Part shown: positions 25,932-36,510 of the stretch, in pieces
Position numbering within the stretch: the first letter of the stretch is position 1
Layout of the letters: each line of letters begins with the position of its first letter
Source of the DNA: Marihabitans asiaticum
GTDB lineage: Bacteria; Actinomycetota; Actinomycetes; Actinomycetales; Dermatophilaceae
Assembly: GCF_007828725.1 (NCBI RefSeq)
Contig: NZ_VIUW01000002.1
Location: 620,001 to 684,000, forward strand
Reading direction: 5' to 3'
Length of the DNA: 64,000 bases
Made by a program: the position numbers and the translations under genes
The notes under the pieces: model-generated
Told to the model about the DNA's origin: nothing
Databases searched by the model: none
Seen by the model: only the letters and a program-made list of their open reading frames with translations

Positions 25932-26711
25932 TCAGCGCGCGTCGAGGAAGGCCTGGAGGGTGCCCATGACCTGCTCGAAGTCGCCACCGTCGGTGTCGTT
26001 GAGGATGAAGATCGTCCCGTCGTCGGTCGCCGCGCACTGGGTCTGCGAGACGATCTTGCCGCACACCCCGCCGTCGACGTCCTTGTCGTCGCTCCACACC
26101 ATCTTGAAGCCGTCCATGGCGCCCGGGGCGTCGTCGGTGGCGACGACGACGATCGCCTTGTCGTCCTTGGTATAGATCGCACCCTGGGAGCCCTGCGGGG
26201 CACTGGCCTGCTGGTCGCTGCGCTGCCACCCGTCGAACTCGTCCGGGAAGCCGAGGTCCTCACCCTCGCTCGCCGATCCTTCGGACTCGCTCGGCGACGC
26301 CGAGCTGGTCGGCGTCTCGGACTGCGTGGGCGTCTCGGAGCTGGTCGGGCTCTCGCTCGGCTCGGACGTCGCGGAGGTGGTCTCCCCGGGCGCCTCGTCG
26401 AATCCCGACGAACCCATCATCCCGAGAGCAACCACGCCGCCGCAGCAGAGGAGGAGCAGGAGCGCCCCACCGATGAGCGCGCCGATGAGCAGCGTGTTGC
26501 GCTTCTTCGGCGGCTGCTCGCCATACCCGTCGACGTGCGGGGGGTAGCCACCACCCGGCGGGCCGTATCCGCCGTCGCCCGGAGGGCCGTACCCCGCCTC
26601 GCCGGGCCCACCAGCGGGGCCTGGGTAGCCGCCGTACCCGCCGCCGGCGCCCTGGCCGGGCGGGGGCGGCGGTGGGGCGTCGGAACCATAGGGACCACCG
26701 GCGTGGGACAT
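25932..26711 (-). CDS. Pro/Gly-rich single-pass membrane protein with extracytoplasmic domain
   Basis: A 259-residue protein in three parts: residues 1-70, a Gly/Pro/Tyr-rich cytoplasmic tail (PPPPPPGQGAGGGYGGYPGP); residues 72-97, one transmembrane helix (TLLIGALIGGALLLLLCCGGVVAL); then a Ser/Thr/Glu/Pro linker (SEPSESPTSSETPTQSE) and a small outer domain of about 110 residues with two cysteines (GGVCGKIVSQTQC), which probably pair. The layout resembles DUF4190-like or sensor-type envelope proteins, but no family is recognised. It is convergent with the lactonase gene. Confidence 0.8.
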   Translation of the reverse strand: MSHAGGPYGSDAPPPPPPGQGAGGGYGGYPGPAGGPGEAGYGPPGDGGYGPPGGGYPPHVDGYGEQPPKKRNTLLIGALIGGALLLLLCCGGVVALGMMGSSGFDEAPGETTSATSEPSESPTSSETPTQSETPTSSASPSESEGSASEGEDLGFPDEFDGWQRSDQQASAPQGSQGAIYTKDDKAIVVVATDDAPGAMDGFKMVWSDDKDVDGGVCGKIVSQTQCAATDDGTIFILNDTDGGDFEQVMGTLQAFLDAR

Positions 26712-26786
26712 GTGACCATCGTGGCACGAACCCCCGACATCGGCGTCGGTTCTGCCGAACGGCGCTCACCGGGGCAGAATCAGCCG

Positions 26787-27974
26787 GTGACCGCCGCCCC
26801 CGCACCAGACGTCAGCACCCGGCGGATCGCCGCGGCGCTGACCGCCCTGGTCATCGGCGGGGTGGGCATCGGCACCACCGAGTTCGTCACGATGGGCCTC
26901 CTCCCCGAGATCGCCGAGGGCATCGACGTCTCGATCCCCCAGGCCGGGCACACCATCTCGGCGTACGCCCTCGGCGTCGTGATCGGCGCACCGGTCATCG
27001 CCGTCCTCGGGAGCCGCATCCCCCGCCGTGGCCTGCTCATCGCGCTCATGGTGCTCTTCGTCGTCGGCAACGCCGCGAGCGCGCTGGCCGGCAGCTACGG
27101 CCTGCTCTTCGTCGCCCGGCTCCTCGCGGGGCTGCCGCACGGCGCGTTCTTCGGGGTCGCCTCGATCGTCGCCTACGACCTGGCCGCCCCCGGCCGCGGC
27201 GGCACCGCGGTCAGCCGGGTGATGCTCGGCATCCCCATCGCCAACGTCGCGGGCGTGCCCATCGCCACCTGGCTCGGCCAGACCTGGGGCTGGCGGGCCG
27301 CGTACTGGAGCGTCGCGGTCGTCGGTGTCGTGACGGTCCTCGCCCTCCTCGTCGCCGTCCCGAGGATCCCGAGCGACGACAGCGCGGGCGCGCGGGCCGA
27401 GCTCGGCGCCCTGGGCAACCTGCAGTTCTGGCTCACCCTGCTCGTCGGGGCGGTCGGCTTCGGCGGGATGTTCTCGATGTTCAGCTACATCTCGCCCACC
27501 CTCCAGAACGAGACCGGGGTCTCCGCCTCTGTCGTCCCGGTGTACCTCGCGATCTTCGGCCTCGGCGCGCTGGCCGGGACCCTCGTCGCCGGCCGGCTGG
27601 TCGACATCTCCGTGCTGCGCAGCCTCGTCGGGTCGGCCCTGGCGATGATCGCCGGGCTCGTCCTCTTCACCCTCGTCGCCGGGTCACCGGTGCTCATCGG
27701 CATCGCGCTCTTCCTCACCTGCTCGACCACGTCGGTCTTCGTAGTCGCCCTGCAGCTGCGGCTGATGTCGGTGGCCGGACAGGCCCGCTCCCTCGGCGCG
27801 GCCGGCAACCACGCGAGCCTGAACCTCGCCAACGCCTTCGGCGCCTGGCTCGGCGGGGTGGTCCTCGACCTCGGCTGGGGCTGGCGCGCGCCTGCGGCGG
27901 TCGGAGCCGGGCTGGCGCTGGCCGGGCTCGTCGTCCTCGGGGTGTCCGTCGCGGTGCACCGCAGGGCAGGCTGA
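26787..27974 (+). CDS. MFS drug/arabinose efflux-type transporter
   Basis: A 395-residue 12-helix major facilitator of the DHA1 (AraJ/YdhP-like) type. IGTTEFVTMGLLPEIAEGIDVS is the characteristic first helix and loop; GSRIPRRGLL is motif A and FLARLLAGLPHGAFFGVAS-like sequence marks helix 4. Probably exports drugs or sugars. The GTG at 26787 lies six bases after CAGAAT, a leaderless arrangement; the longer open frame upstream has no membrane character. The next gene starts 4 bp after its stop. Confidence 0.9.
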   Translation: MTAAPAPDVSTRRIAAALTALVIGGVGIGTTEFVTMGLLPEIAEGIDVSIPQAGHTISAYALGVVIGAPVIAVLGSRIPRRGLLIALMVLFVVGNAASALAGSYGLLFVARLLAGLPHGAFFGVASIVAYDLAAPGRGGTAVSRVMLGIPIANVAGVPIATWLGQTWGWRAAYWSVAVVGVVTVLALLVAVPRIPSDDSAGARAELGALGNLQFWLTLLVGAVGFGGMFSMFSYISPTLQNETGVSASVVPVYLAIFGLGALAGTLVAGRLVDISVLRSLVGSALAMIAGLVLFTLVAGSPVLIGIALFLTCSTTSVFVVALQLRLMSVAGQARSLGAAGNHASLNLANAFGAWLGGVVLDLGWGWRAPAAVGAGLALAGLVVLGVSVAVHRRAG

Positions 27975-27978
27975 GCCC

Positions 27979-28485
27979 ATGACCCGCGTCCGTGAGGCCA
28001 CCGAGGCCGACATCCCCCACATCCTCCGCCTGATCCACGAGCTGGCGACCTACGAGCGTGAGCCGGACGCCGTCGAGGCGACGGCAGACTCCCTTCGCCA
28101 GGCCCTTTTCCCAGCCGACGGTGCGCCGGTCGCCTTCTGCCATGTCGCCGAGGGCGGACCGCAGGAGGGCGAAGGGGGGACCCGCCGGGTCGTCGGGATG
28201 GCCCTGTGGTTCCTCACCTTCTCGACCTGGACCGGGCGGCCCGGGATGTGGCTGGAGGACCTGTACGTCGAGGAGGCTCACCGCGGCTCCGGTCTCGGGG
28301 TGGAGCTGCTGCGCACCCTCGCCCGGGTCTGCGTCGATCGCGGCTACCCGCGGTTCGAGTGGACGGTGCTGGATTGGAACGAGCCCGCGATCGCCTTCTA
28401 CCGCGCCGTTGGCGCGACCCCGATGTCTGCGTGGACGACGCAACGGCTCACCGGCGAGGCCCTGAGCAGCTTCGCCCATCCCTGA
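27979..28485 (+). CDS. GNAT acetyltransferase, diamine-acetyltransferase-like
   Basis: A 168-residue GNAT. VREATEADIPHILRLIHELATYEREPDAV is close to the spermidine/spermine N1-acetyltransferase opening; LEDLYVEEAHRGSGLGVELLRTLA is motif A for acetyl-CoA, and EWTVLDWNEPAIAFYRAVGA is the motif B helix. Substrate likely an amine. It probably shares a transcript with the MFS gene (4-bp gap). A GEGG insertion near residue 57 is encoded by the CGAAGGGG octamer. Confidence 0.88.
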   Translation: MTRVREATEADIPHILRLIHELATYEREPDAVEATADSLRQALFPADGAPVAFCHVAEGGPQEGEGGTRRVVGMALWFLTFSTWTGRPGMWLEDLYVEEAHRGSGLGVELLRTLARVCVDRGYPRFEWTVLDWNEPAIAFYRAVGATPMSAWTTQRLTGEALSSFAHP

Positions 28486-28580
28486 CCGAGGAACCGGGCT
28501 GCTCCCCCCTTCGCACCGGGTGCCAAGATGGCTCCATACCAATCCCGGCGCGACGGCGCGCCTGGCAGCGGAGGAGAGCG

Positions 28581-31298
28581 ATGAGCCAGTACGTGTACAT
28601 GTTCAGCGAGGGCGACCGCGACCAGAAGGACCTGCTCGGCGGCAAGGGCGCGAACCTCGCCGAGATGGTCAAGCTGGGGCTGCCGGTGCCGCCGGGCTTC
28701 ACCATCTCGACCGACGCCTGCCGCGCCTTCCTCAGCGAGGGCAAGGTGCCCCCGGAGGTCCGGGTCGAGGTGACCCGCAGCCTGCGCGACGTCGAGGACC
28801 AGATCGGACGCACCCTCGGCGACTCCGAGGAGCCGCTGCTGCTCTCGGTGCGCTCCGGGGCGAAGTTCTCGATGCCCGGGATGATGGAGACGGTGCTCAA
28901 CGTCGGGCTCAACGACGACACCGTGCAGTCGCTCGCCGACTTCGCCAACGACGAGCGCTTCGCCTGGGACTCCTACCGGCGGCTGATCCAGATGTTCGGC
29001 AAGACGGTGCTCGACCTGGACTCCGAGCTCTTCTCCGACGCGCTCGAGGCGCGCAAGGACGCCGCCGGCGTGAGCACCGACGTCGACCTCGACGCCGAGC
29101 AGCTGCGCGGCCTGGTCAAGGACTACAAGGAGATCATCGAGCGCGAGACGGGGCGGCCCTTCCCGCAGACCCCGCGCAAGCAGCTCGACATGGCGATCGA
29201 GGCGGTCTTCCGCAGCTGGAACACCGAGCGGGCGACGCTCTACCGCCGCCGCGAGCGCATCCCGGACGACCTCGGCACGGCCGTGAACGTCCAGGCGATG
29301 GTCTTCGGTAACCTCGGCGAGACCTCCGGCACGGGTGTGTGCTTCACCCGCGACCCCTCCTCCGGGCACTCCGGCGTCTACGGCGACTACCTGCCCAACG
29401 CCCAGGGCGAGGACGTCGTCGCCGGCATCCGCAACACCCTGGCCCTGGCCGAGCTCAAGGAGATCGACGAGGCCGCCTACCGCGAGCTGCGCACGGCGAT
29501 GCGCCGGCTCGAGACCCACTACCGCGACCTGTGCGACATCGAGTTCACGATCGAGCGCGGGCACCTGTGGATGCTGCAGACGCGGGTCGGCAAGCGCACC
29601 GCCGCCGCGGCCTTCCGGGTCGCCACCCAGCTCGTCGACGAGCAGCTCATCACGATGGACGAGGCGCTGGAGCGGGTCACCGGCGAGCAGCTCGGTCAGC
29701 TGCTCTTCCCGCAGTTCGACAAGGAGGCCAAGCGCAGCCTGCTCGCCACCGGCATGGGTGCCTCCCCCGGCGCCGCGGTCGGGGCAGTCGTCTTCGACAA
29801 CGCCTCCGCCGAGGCCAAGAAGGCCGAAGGGGTCGACGTCATCCTCGTCCGGCGAGAGACCTCGCCGGAGGACCTGCCGGGGATGATCGCCGCGGTCGGC
29901 GTGCTCACCGCGCGGGGCGGCAAGACCTCGCACGCCGCGGTCGTCGCCCGGGGCATGGGCATGTGCGCCGTGGTCGGGGCCGAGGACCTGGCGATCTCGG
30001 TGGCGGAGCGGACGATCACCGTCGGTGACACCATCGTCAGCGAGGGCGACACCATCGCGATCGACGGCAAGACCGGCGAGATCTACCTCGGGGCGGTCGA
30101 TGTCATCGACTCGCCCGTCATGACCTACATCTCCGAGGGACTCGAGAGCGCCCGGGCCAAGGCCGAGGACGACGACACCCGTGAGCTCATCGAGGCCGTG
30201 GACCGCCTGCTGCAGCACGCCGACGACCGGCGCCGGCTGCGGGTGCGGGCCAACGCCGACACCGGCGAGGACGCCGAGCGGGCCCGGGACCGGGGCGCCG
30301 AGGGTATTGGCCTGTGCCGCACCGAGCACCAGTTCCTCGGCGAGCGGCGCGAGTACATCGAGCGGGTGATCCTCGCCGACTCCGCCGAGACGCGCGAGGC
30401 CGCGATCATGGAGCTGCTGCCGGTGCAGCGGGCCGACTTCGTCGAGCTGCTGGAGGCCATGGACGGCCTGCCGACGACGATCCGCCTCCTCGACCCGCCG
30501 CTGCACGAGTTCCTGCCGAACGAGACCGAGCTCGCGGTGCGGGTCGCGCTGGCCCAGGAGCGCGGCGAGAGCGGCGAAGGGGTCGAGCGCGACCGGGTGC
30601 TGCTCGACGCGGTGCGCTCCACCCACGAGCAGAACCCGATGCTCGGTCTGCGCGGGGTGCGCCTGGGGCTGAAGTACCCGGCGCTGTTCGGCCTGCAGAT
30701 CCGGGCGATCGCCGAGGCCGTCGTCGAGCTGCGCGGGCAGGGCAAGGATCCCCAGCCGGAGATCATGGTCCCGCTCATCGGGTCACGGCGAGAGCTGCAC
30801 CTCGTGCGGGAGCAGGCCGAGCAGATCCTCGCGGAGGTCGCCGAGTCCTCCGGCCAGGCCCTTGACCTGCCGATCGGGTGCATGATCGAGCTGCCCCGGG
30901 CGGCGCTGACGGCGAACCGGATCGCCCACGAGGCCGACTTCTTCTCCTTCGGCACCAACGACCTGACCCAGACGACCTGGGGCTTCTCCCGCGACGACGT
31001 CGAGACCGAGTTCTTCCCCCAGTACCTCGACAACGGCGTGCTGACGATCTCCCCCTTCGAGACCCTCGACGGGCTCGGCGTCGGAGAGCTGGTGCGCCAG
31101 GGAGTCGCGAACGGCCGCTCGACCACCCCCGACCTCAAGGCCGGGGTATGCGGGGAGCACGGCGGAGACCCCGAGTCGATCCACTTCTTCCACGAGGTCG
31201 GCCTGGACTACGTCAGTTGCTCACCCTTCCGGGTACCCGTCGCCCGGCTCGAGGCCGGGCGCGCGGTGGTCATGACCGGGGAGTCCTCTACGGCCTGA
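28581..31298 (+). CDS. ppdK: Pyruvate, phosphate dikinase
   Basis: Interconverts pyruvate + ATP + Pi and PEP + AMP + PPi. About 905 residues. GGKGANLAEMVKLGLPVPPGFTIS opens the ATP-grasp domain; GGKTSHAAVVARGMG carries the phosphorylated His; EGIGLCRTEHQF and the C-terminal CGEHGGDPESI belong to the PEP/pyruvate barrel. GGAGGAG precedes the ATG at 28581; upstream open frame belongs to another gene's shadow. With ppc it connects pyruvate, PEP and oxaloacetate. A strong terminator follows. Confidence 0.96.
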   Translation: MSQYVYMFSEGDRDQKDLLGGKGANLAEMVKLGLPVPPGFTISTDACRAFLSEGKVPPEVRVEVTRSLRDVEDQIGRTLGDSEEPLLLSVRSGAKFSMPGMMETVLNVGLNDDTVQSLADFANDERFAWDSYRRLIQMFGKTVLDLDSELFSDALEARKDAAGVSTDVDLDAEQLRGLVKDYKEIIERETGRPFPQTPRKQLDMAIEAVFRSWNTERATLYRRRERIPDDLGTAVNVQAMVFGNLGETSGTGVCFTRDPSSGHSGVYGDYLPNAQGEDVVAGIRNTLALAELKEIDEAAYRELRTAMRRLETHYRDLCDIEFTIERGHLWMLQTRVGKRTAAAAFRVATQLVDEQLITMDEALERVTGEQLGQLLFPQFDKEAKRSLLATGMGASPGAAVGAVVFDNASAEAKKAEGVDVILVRRETSPEDLPGMIAAVGVLTARGGKTSHAAVVARGMGMCAVVGAEDLAISVAERTITVGDTIVSEGDTIAIDGKTGEIYLGAVDVIDSPVMTYISEGLESARAKAEDDDTRELIEAVDRLLQHADDRRRLRVRANADTGEDAERARDRGAEGIGLCRTEHQFLGERREYIERVILADSAETREAAIMELLPVQRADFVELLEAMDGLPTTIRLLDPPLHEFLPNETELAVRVALAQERGESGEGVERDRVLLDAVRSTHEQNPMLGLRGVRLGLKYPALFGLQIRAIAEAVVELRGQGKDPQPEIMVPLIGSRRELHLVREQAEQILAEVAESSGQALDLPIGCMIELPRAALTANRIAHEADFFSFGTNDLTQTTWGFSRDDVETEFFPQYLDNGVLTISPFETLDGLGVGELVRQGVANGRSTTPDLKAGVCGEHGGDPESIHFFHEVGLDYVSCSPFRVPVARLEAGRAVVMTGESSTA

Positions 31299-31314
31299 GC
31301 CCTGCCCTGGAGTC

Positions 31315-31354
31315 AGAAATGGCGGGCGTGTCGCGTGACACGCCCGCCGTTTCT
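31315..31354. terminator. Strong bidirectional hairpin after ppdK
   Basis: GGCGGGCGTGTC and GACACGCCCGCC pair perfectly (12 bp) around a GCGT loop, extended by AGAAA/TTTCT outside one mismatch. It lies 17 bp after the ppdK stop and before the convergent small gene, so it can end transcripts from both sides. Confidence 0.9.
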
Positions 31355-31388
31355 GCCCTGAGGGCGAGACTGGCGAAGGGGGATCAGC

Positions 31389-31637
31389 TCAGCGCGTGGA
31401 GAGGATGTGCTGCGAGCGGTCGGCCATCCGCTCCACGTGGTCGGGGTAGGTGCGGAAGGAACGGTCGCGTCCCGGGCCGGCGGTGCGCGGCGCGCGAGTG
31501 CGGGCGTGCTTGCTCGAGCCCTGCTCCATGAGGGAAAGCTCGTGCGCCATGCGCAGCATGTCGGAGTCCAGGCCAGCGCCGACGTGGCGGGAGGAGCGGT
31601 TGCGGCGGGTGATCACGGTGTTGAGCCAGTTCGTCAT
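31389..31637 (-). CDS. Small basic hypothetical protein
   Basis: An 82-residue protein, MTNWLNTVITRRNRSSRHVG..., with an acidic/hydrophobic middle (LDSDMLRMAHELSLMEQG) and an Arg-rich second half; no membrane segment, no cysteine. GAGGACCCTGG lies upstream of the ATG at 31637; an in-frame ATG 36 bases earlier is possible. It is divergent from the LysR gene with about 80 bp between them, so it could be a target of that regulator. Function unknown. Confidence 0.6.
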   Translation of the reverse strand: MTNWLNTVITRRNRSSRHVGAGLDSDMLRMAHELSLMEQGSSKHARTRAPRTAGPGRDRSFRTYPDHVERMADRSQHILSTR

Positions 31638-31719
31638 GACATCCAGGGTCCTCGCGGGGACTGTCCAGGACAACTCACGGGTACTTACTGATCATCAAGC
31701 ATCTCTGTATTATCGAGGA

Positions 31720-32610
31720 GTGGTCGACGCGCAGAGGCTCCGTACCTTCAGCGCGGTGCTTGCTGCAGGCAGCATCAGCGCCGCCGCGGATCACCTCGGC
31801 ATGACTCCGTCCGCGGTGAGCCAGCAGATCGCCCGCCTGCAAGATGAGACAGAGCTCACACTCTTCGAGCGCGTCGGGCGCGGCATCTCCCCAACCCCGG
31901 CGGCGCTGGCCCTCGCGGAGGAGTCCGAGCGCCTGCTCGGCGAGCTGCGGCGCGTCGACTCCGTCATCGCGGACCTGCGCGAGGGTCACGTCGGGTCGCT
32001 GTCGATCGGCTACTTCAGCTCCGCCGGCGCGCTCTGGATGCCGCGGCTGGCCAAGCGCATGCTCACCGAGCAACCCGACCTCACCCTCGAGATGGTGCTC
32101 ACCGAGGGCTACCCACCCGGGGAGTCACCGGTCGTCGACCTCGACGTCGTCCCTGACGACCCGAGCTTCTCGATCCGGCCCGGCCACACCGTGACGCCCC
32201 TGACCACCGACCCCTTCGTCGCTCTCGTCCCGGCAGATCATCGCCTGAGCGGCCGCCGGCGGATCGACATGGCCGAGCTGGCCGACGAGACGTGGATCAG
32301 CAACGACATCTCCGCCGGGGTCACCCAGTCGCTCATCGACCGAGCCTGCCGCGCCGCCGGCTTCCGCCCTCGCTACCGGGTCGAGGCGCAGGACCACCAC
32401 ACCGCGATCGCCTTCGTCGCCGCGGGCGTCGGGGTGACCGTGCTGCCCGCCCTCGCCGCACGCCGGGCCCCGAAGAGCACCCGCCGCCTGCGGCTGACCA
32501 ACCCCAACCCCAAGCGCGACATCGTCGTCCTCACCGCTCCCGTGGCGCGCACCAATCCCGCGGCCGGGCGGGCCGTGGAGATCCTGCGAGAGATCGTCGC
32601 TAAGGCGTGA
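31720..32610 (+). CDS. LysR-family transcriptional regulator
   Basis: A 296-residue LTTR. The N-terminal helix-turn-helix is LRTFSAVLAAGSISAAADHLGMTPSAVSQQIARLQDE; the effector domain begins GSLSIGYFSSAGALWMPRLAKRM. The ligand is unknown. The GTG at 31720 has both a TATTAT -10 box and a GAGGA ribosome site just upstream. By position it may control itself and the small divergent gene. nadE follows on the same strand behind its own promoter. Confidence 0.9.
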   Translation: MVDAQRLRTFSAVLAAGSISAAADHLGMTPSAVSQQIARLQDETELTLFERVGRGISPTPAALALAEESERLLGELRRVDSVIADLREGHVGSLSIGYFSSAGALWMPRLAKRMLTEQPDLTLEMVLTEGYPPGESPVVDLDVVPDDPSFSIRPGHTVTPLTTDPFVALVPADHRLSGRRRIDMAELADETWISNDISAGVTQSLIDRACRAAGFRPRYRVEAQDHHTAIAFVAAGVGVTVLPALAARRAPKSTRRLRLTNPNPKRDIVVLTAPVARTNPAAGRAVEILREIVAKA

Positions 32611-32632
32611 ACTCGCCTCCCCTTCGAACCTC

Positions 32633-32664
32633 GACGGGTCGACGGGTCGACGGGTCGACGGGTC
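32633..32664 (+). repeat. Four tandem copies of GACGGGTC before nadE
   Basis: The octamer GACGGGTC is repeated four times without interruption and ends two bases before the TAGGGT -10 box of nadE. It fills the spacer and -35 region, so it is either a slippage-prone promoter feature or a set of iterated binding sites. Confidence 0.8.
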
Positions 32665-32678
32665 CATAGGGTGAAGCC

Positions 32679-34829
<2,151 letters not shown>

Positions 34830-34844
34830 CCTGCGGACCCCCGC

Positions 34845-35138
34845 CTACTTGACGCCGAGGGTCTGGCCGTCCTTGCCCGCGGGGGCGTCGATGGCCTCGT
34901 TGGTGTAGGACCCGAAGCCCATCATCGAGAGCACCCGGCCGACGACGAGCGAGAGCACGAGGATGCCGAAGGAGATGTAGAGCAGCGGCCAGTTGAGCAT
35001 CATCACCGCGATCGTCCCGACGAGGAAGCCGACGAACGCGACACCCACGGCGGCCCACATCGCGACGCTGTACCCGTGACCGAGGTCCTCTACGGCGTGA
35101 GGACCGGTGGGGGGACCAGACAGCTTCTTCGTGCTCAT
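34845..35138 (-). CDS. Small two-helix membrane protein
   Basis: A 97-residue protein with a conserved-looking VEDLGHGYSVAMWAAVGVAF segment, in which HGxxxAxW opens the first helix, and a second helix LLYISFGILVLSLVVGRVLSMMG. Small actinobacterial membrane proteins with HGxxxAAW motifs are common, often of unknown role. It is convergent with nadE (15 bp apart) and divergent from the MFS gene. Confidence 0.75.
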   Translation of the reverse strand: MSTKKLSGPPTGPHAVEDLGHGYSVAMWAAVGVAFVGFLVGTIAVMMLNWPLLYISFGILVLSLVVGRVLSMMGFGSYTNEAIDAPAGKDGQTLGVK

Positions 35139-35211
35139 GGGGGCGATTCTCGCATGTCCACGACGGCGTCGGGTGGGCGCGGTGACCGGCCGCGCGGTGC
35201 ATCATGGCGCG

Positions 35212-36510
35212 ATGACGAGCGTGCCCGTGTCGACGGGGACCCGAAGGCGCCTCCACCCGGCGTGGGTGGTCGCCGCGATCACGCTGCTGGCCCTCGTCGC
35301 TGCGGCGACCTTCCGCTCCAGCACCGGGGTGCTCATGGAGCCCATCGAGCGCGAGTTCGGGTGGGACCGAGCGACGACCTCGGGCGCGGTGAGCCTGAAC
35401 CTCGTGCTCTACGGGCTCGCCGCCCCCTTCGCCGCGGCGATCATGGAGCGGCTCGGGATCAGGCGGGTGGTCACTGCGGCCCTCGTCCTCGTCGGGCTCG
35501 CCAGCCTGGCCACGACGGTGATGACCGCGCCCTGGCAGCTGTGGCTGCTCTGGGGTCTGATCATCGGTCTCGGCACAGGGGCGATGGCGCTCGTCTTCGG
35601 CGCCATCGTCGCCAACCGGTGGTTCGTCGCCCGACGCGGCCTGATCACCGGCGTATTCTCCGCGGCCAACGCCACCGGGCAGCTGCTCTTCCTCCCGGTG
35701 ATCGCCTGGACGACGACCGAGCTGTCCTGGCGCTGGGCGGCCGGGATCGTCGGCGCCCTCTCGCTGCTCGTCGGCGTGCTCGTCGCCGTCTTCTTCACCG
35801 ACCGGCCGAGCGATCGCGGCCTGCTGCCCTACGGCGTCGCCGAGGGCTATGCCATCGACGACGGTCCCGGAGTCTACGGCGGAGGGCGCAACCCCGCCGT
35901 GGTCGCGGTCGAGGTGCTGCTGCGGTCCTCGCGGCGGTGGACCTTCTGGGCGCTCATGCTCACGTTCTGGGTCTGCGGCTGGTCGACCAACGGGTTGATC
36001 CAGACCCACTTCGTGCCGGCCGCCCACGACCACGGGATGCCCGCGACCACCGCCGCCTGGCTGCTCGCGCTCGTCGGGATCTTCGACGTCGCCGGCACGA
36101 TCGCCTCGGGCTGGCTCACCGACAAGGTCGACGCCCGACTGCTGCTCTTCGCGTACTACGCCCTCCGCGGCCTGAGCCTGCTGACCATCGACGCGCTCCT
36201 CGCGCCGCACGTCCAGCCGGGCATGTGGGTCTTCATCATCTTCTACGGCCTGGACTGGGTGGCGACCGTGCCGCCGACGATCGCGCTGTGCCGGCAGCAC
36301 TTCGGTCTCGAAGCCTCCGGAGTGGTCTTCGGGTGGGTCTTCGCCTCGCACATGGTCGGCGCCGGGCTCGGCGCGTCCGTCGCGGGCTGGATCCGCACCT
36401 CGACCGGCACGTACGCGACAGCGTGGGTCATCGCGGCGGTGCTCTGCTTCATCGCCGCCGCGATCTGCTGGTCGATCCCCCGGAGGCCCGGAGCAGCTCA
36501 GCCGACGTAG
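35212..36510 (+). CDS. MFS transporter, oxalate/formate-antiporter or MCT-like
   Basis: A 432-residue 12-helix major facilitator. FRSSTGVLMEPIEREFGWDRATTSGAVSLNLVLYGLAAPF resembles the OFA/monocarboxylate group, and MERLGIRRVVTAALVLVG is motif A. Likely imports an organic acid. CATCAT lies six bases before the ATG (leaderless). Its 3' end overlaps the convergent aminotransferase gene by 13 bp. Confidence 0.88.
   Translation: MTSVPVSTGTRRRLHPAWVVAAITLLALVAAATFRSSTGVLMEPIEREFGWDRATTSGAVSLNLVLYGLAAPFAAAIMERLGIRRVVTAALVLVGLASLATTVMTAPWQLWLLWGLIIGLGTGAMALVFGAIVANRWFVARRGLITGVFSAANATGQLLFLPVIAWTTTELSWRWAAGIVGALSLLVGVLVAVFFTDRPSDRGLLPYGVAEGYAIDDGPGVYGGGRNPAVVAVEVLLRSSRRWTFWALMLTFWVCGWSTNGLIQTHFVPAAHDHGMPATTAAWLLALVGIFDVAGTIASGWLTDKVDARLLLFAYYALRGLSLLTIDALLAPHVQPGMWVFIIFYGLDWVATVPPTIALCRQHFGLEASGVVFGWVFASHMVGAGLGASVAGWIRTSTGTYATAWVIAAVLCFIAAAICWSIPRRPGAAQPT

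Noticed and set aside
28398-30626. 742-codon open frame on the minus strand
   Set aside because: Shadow of ppdK; composition typical of antisense frames (HRE/GDV-rich), no motif.
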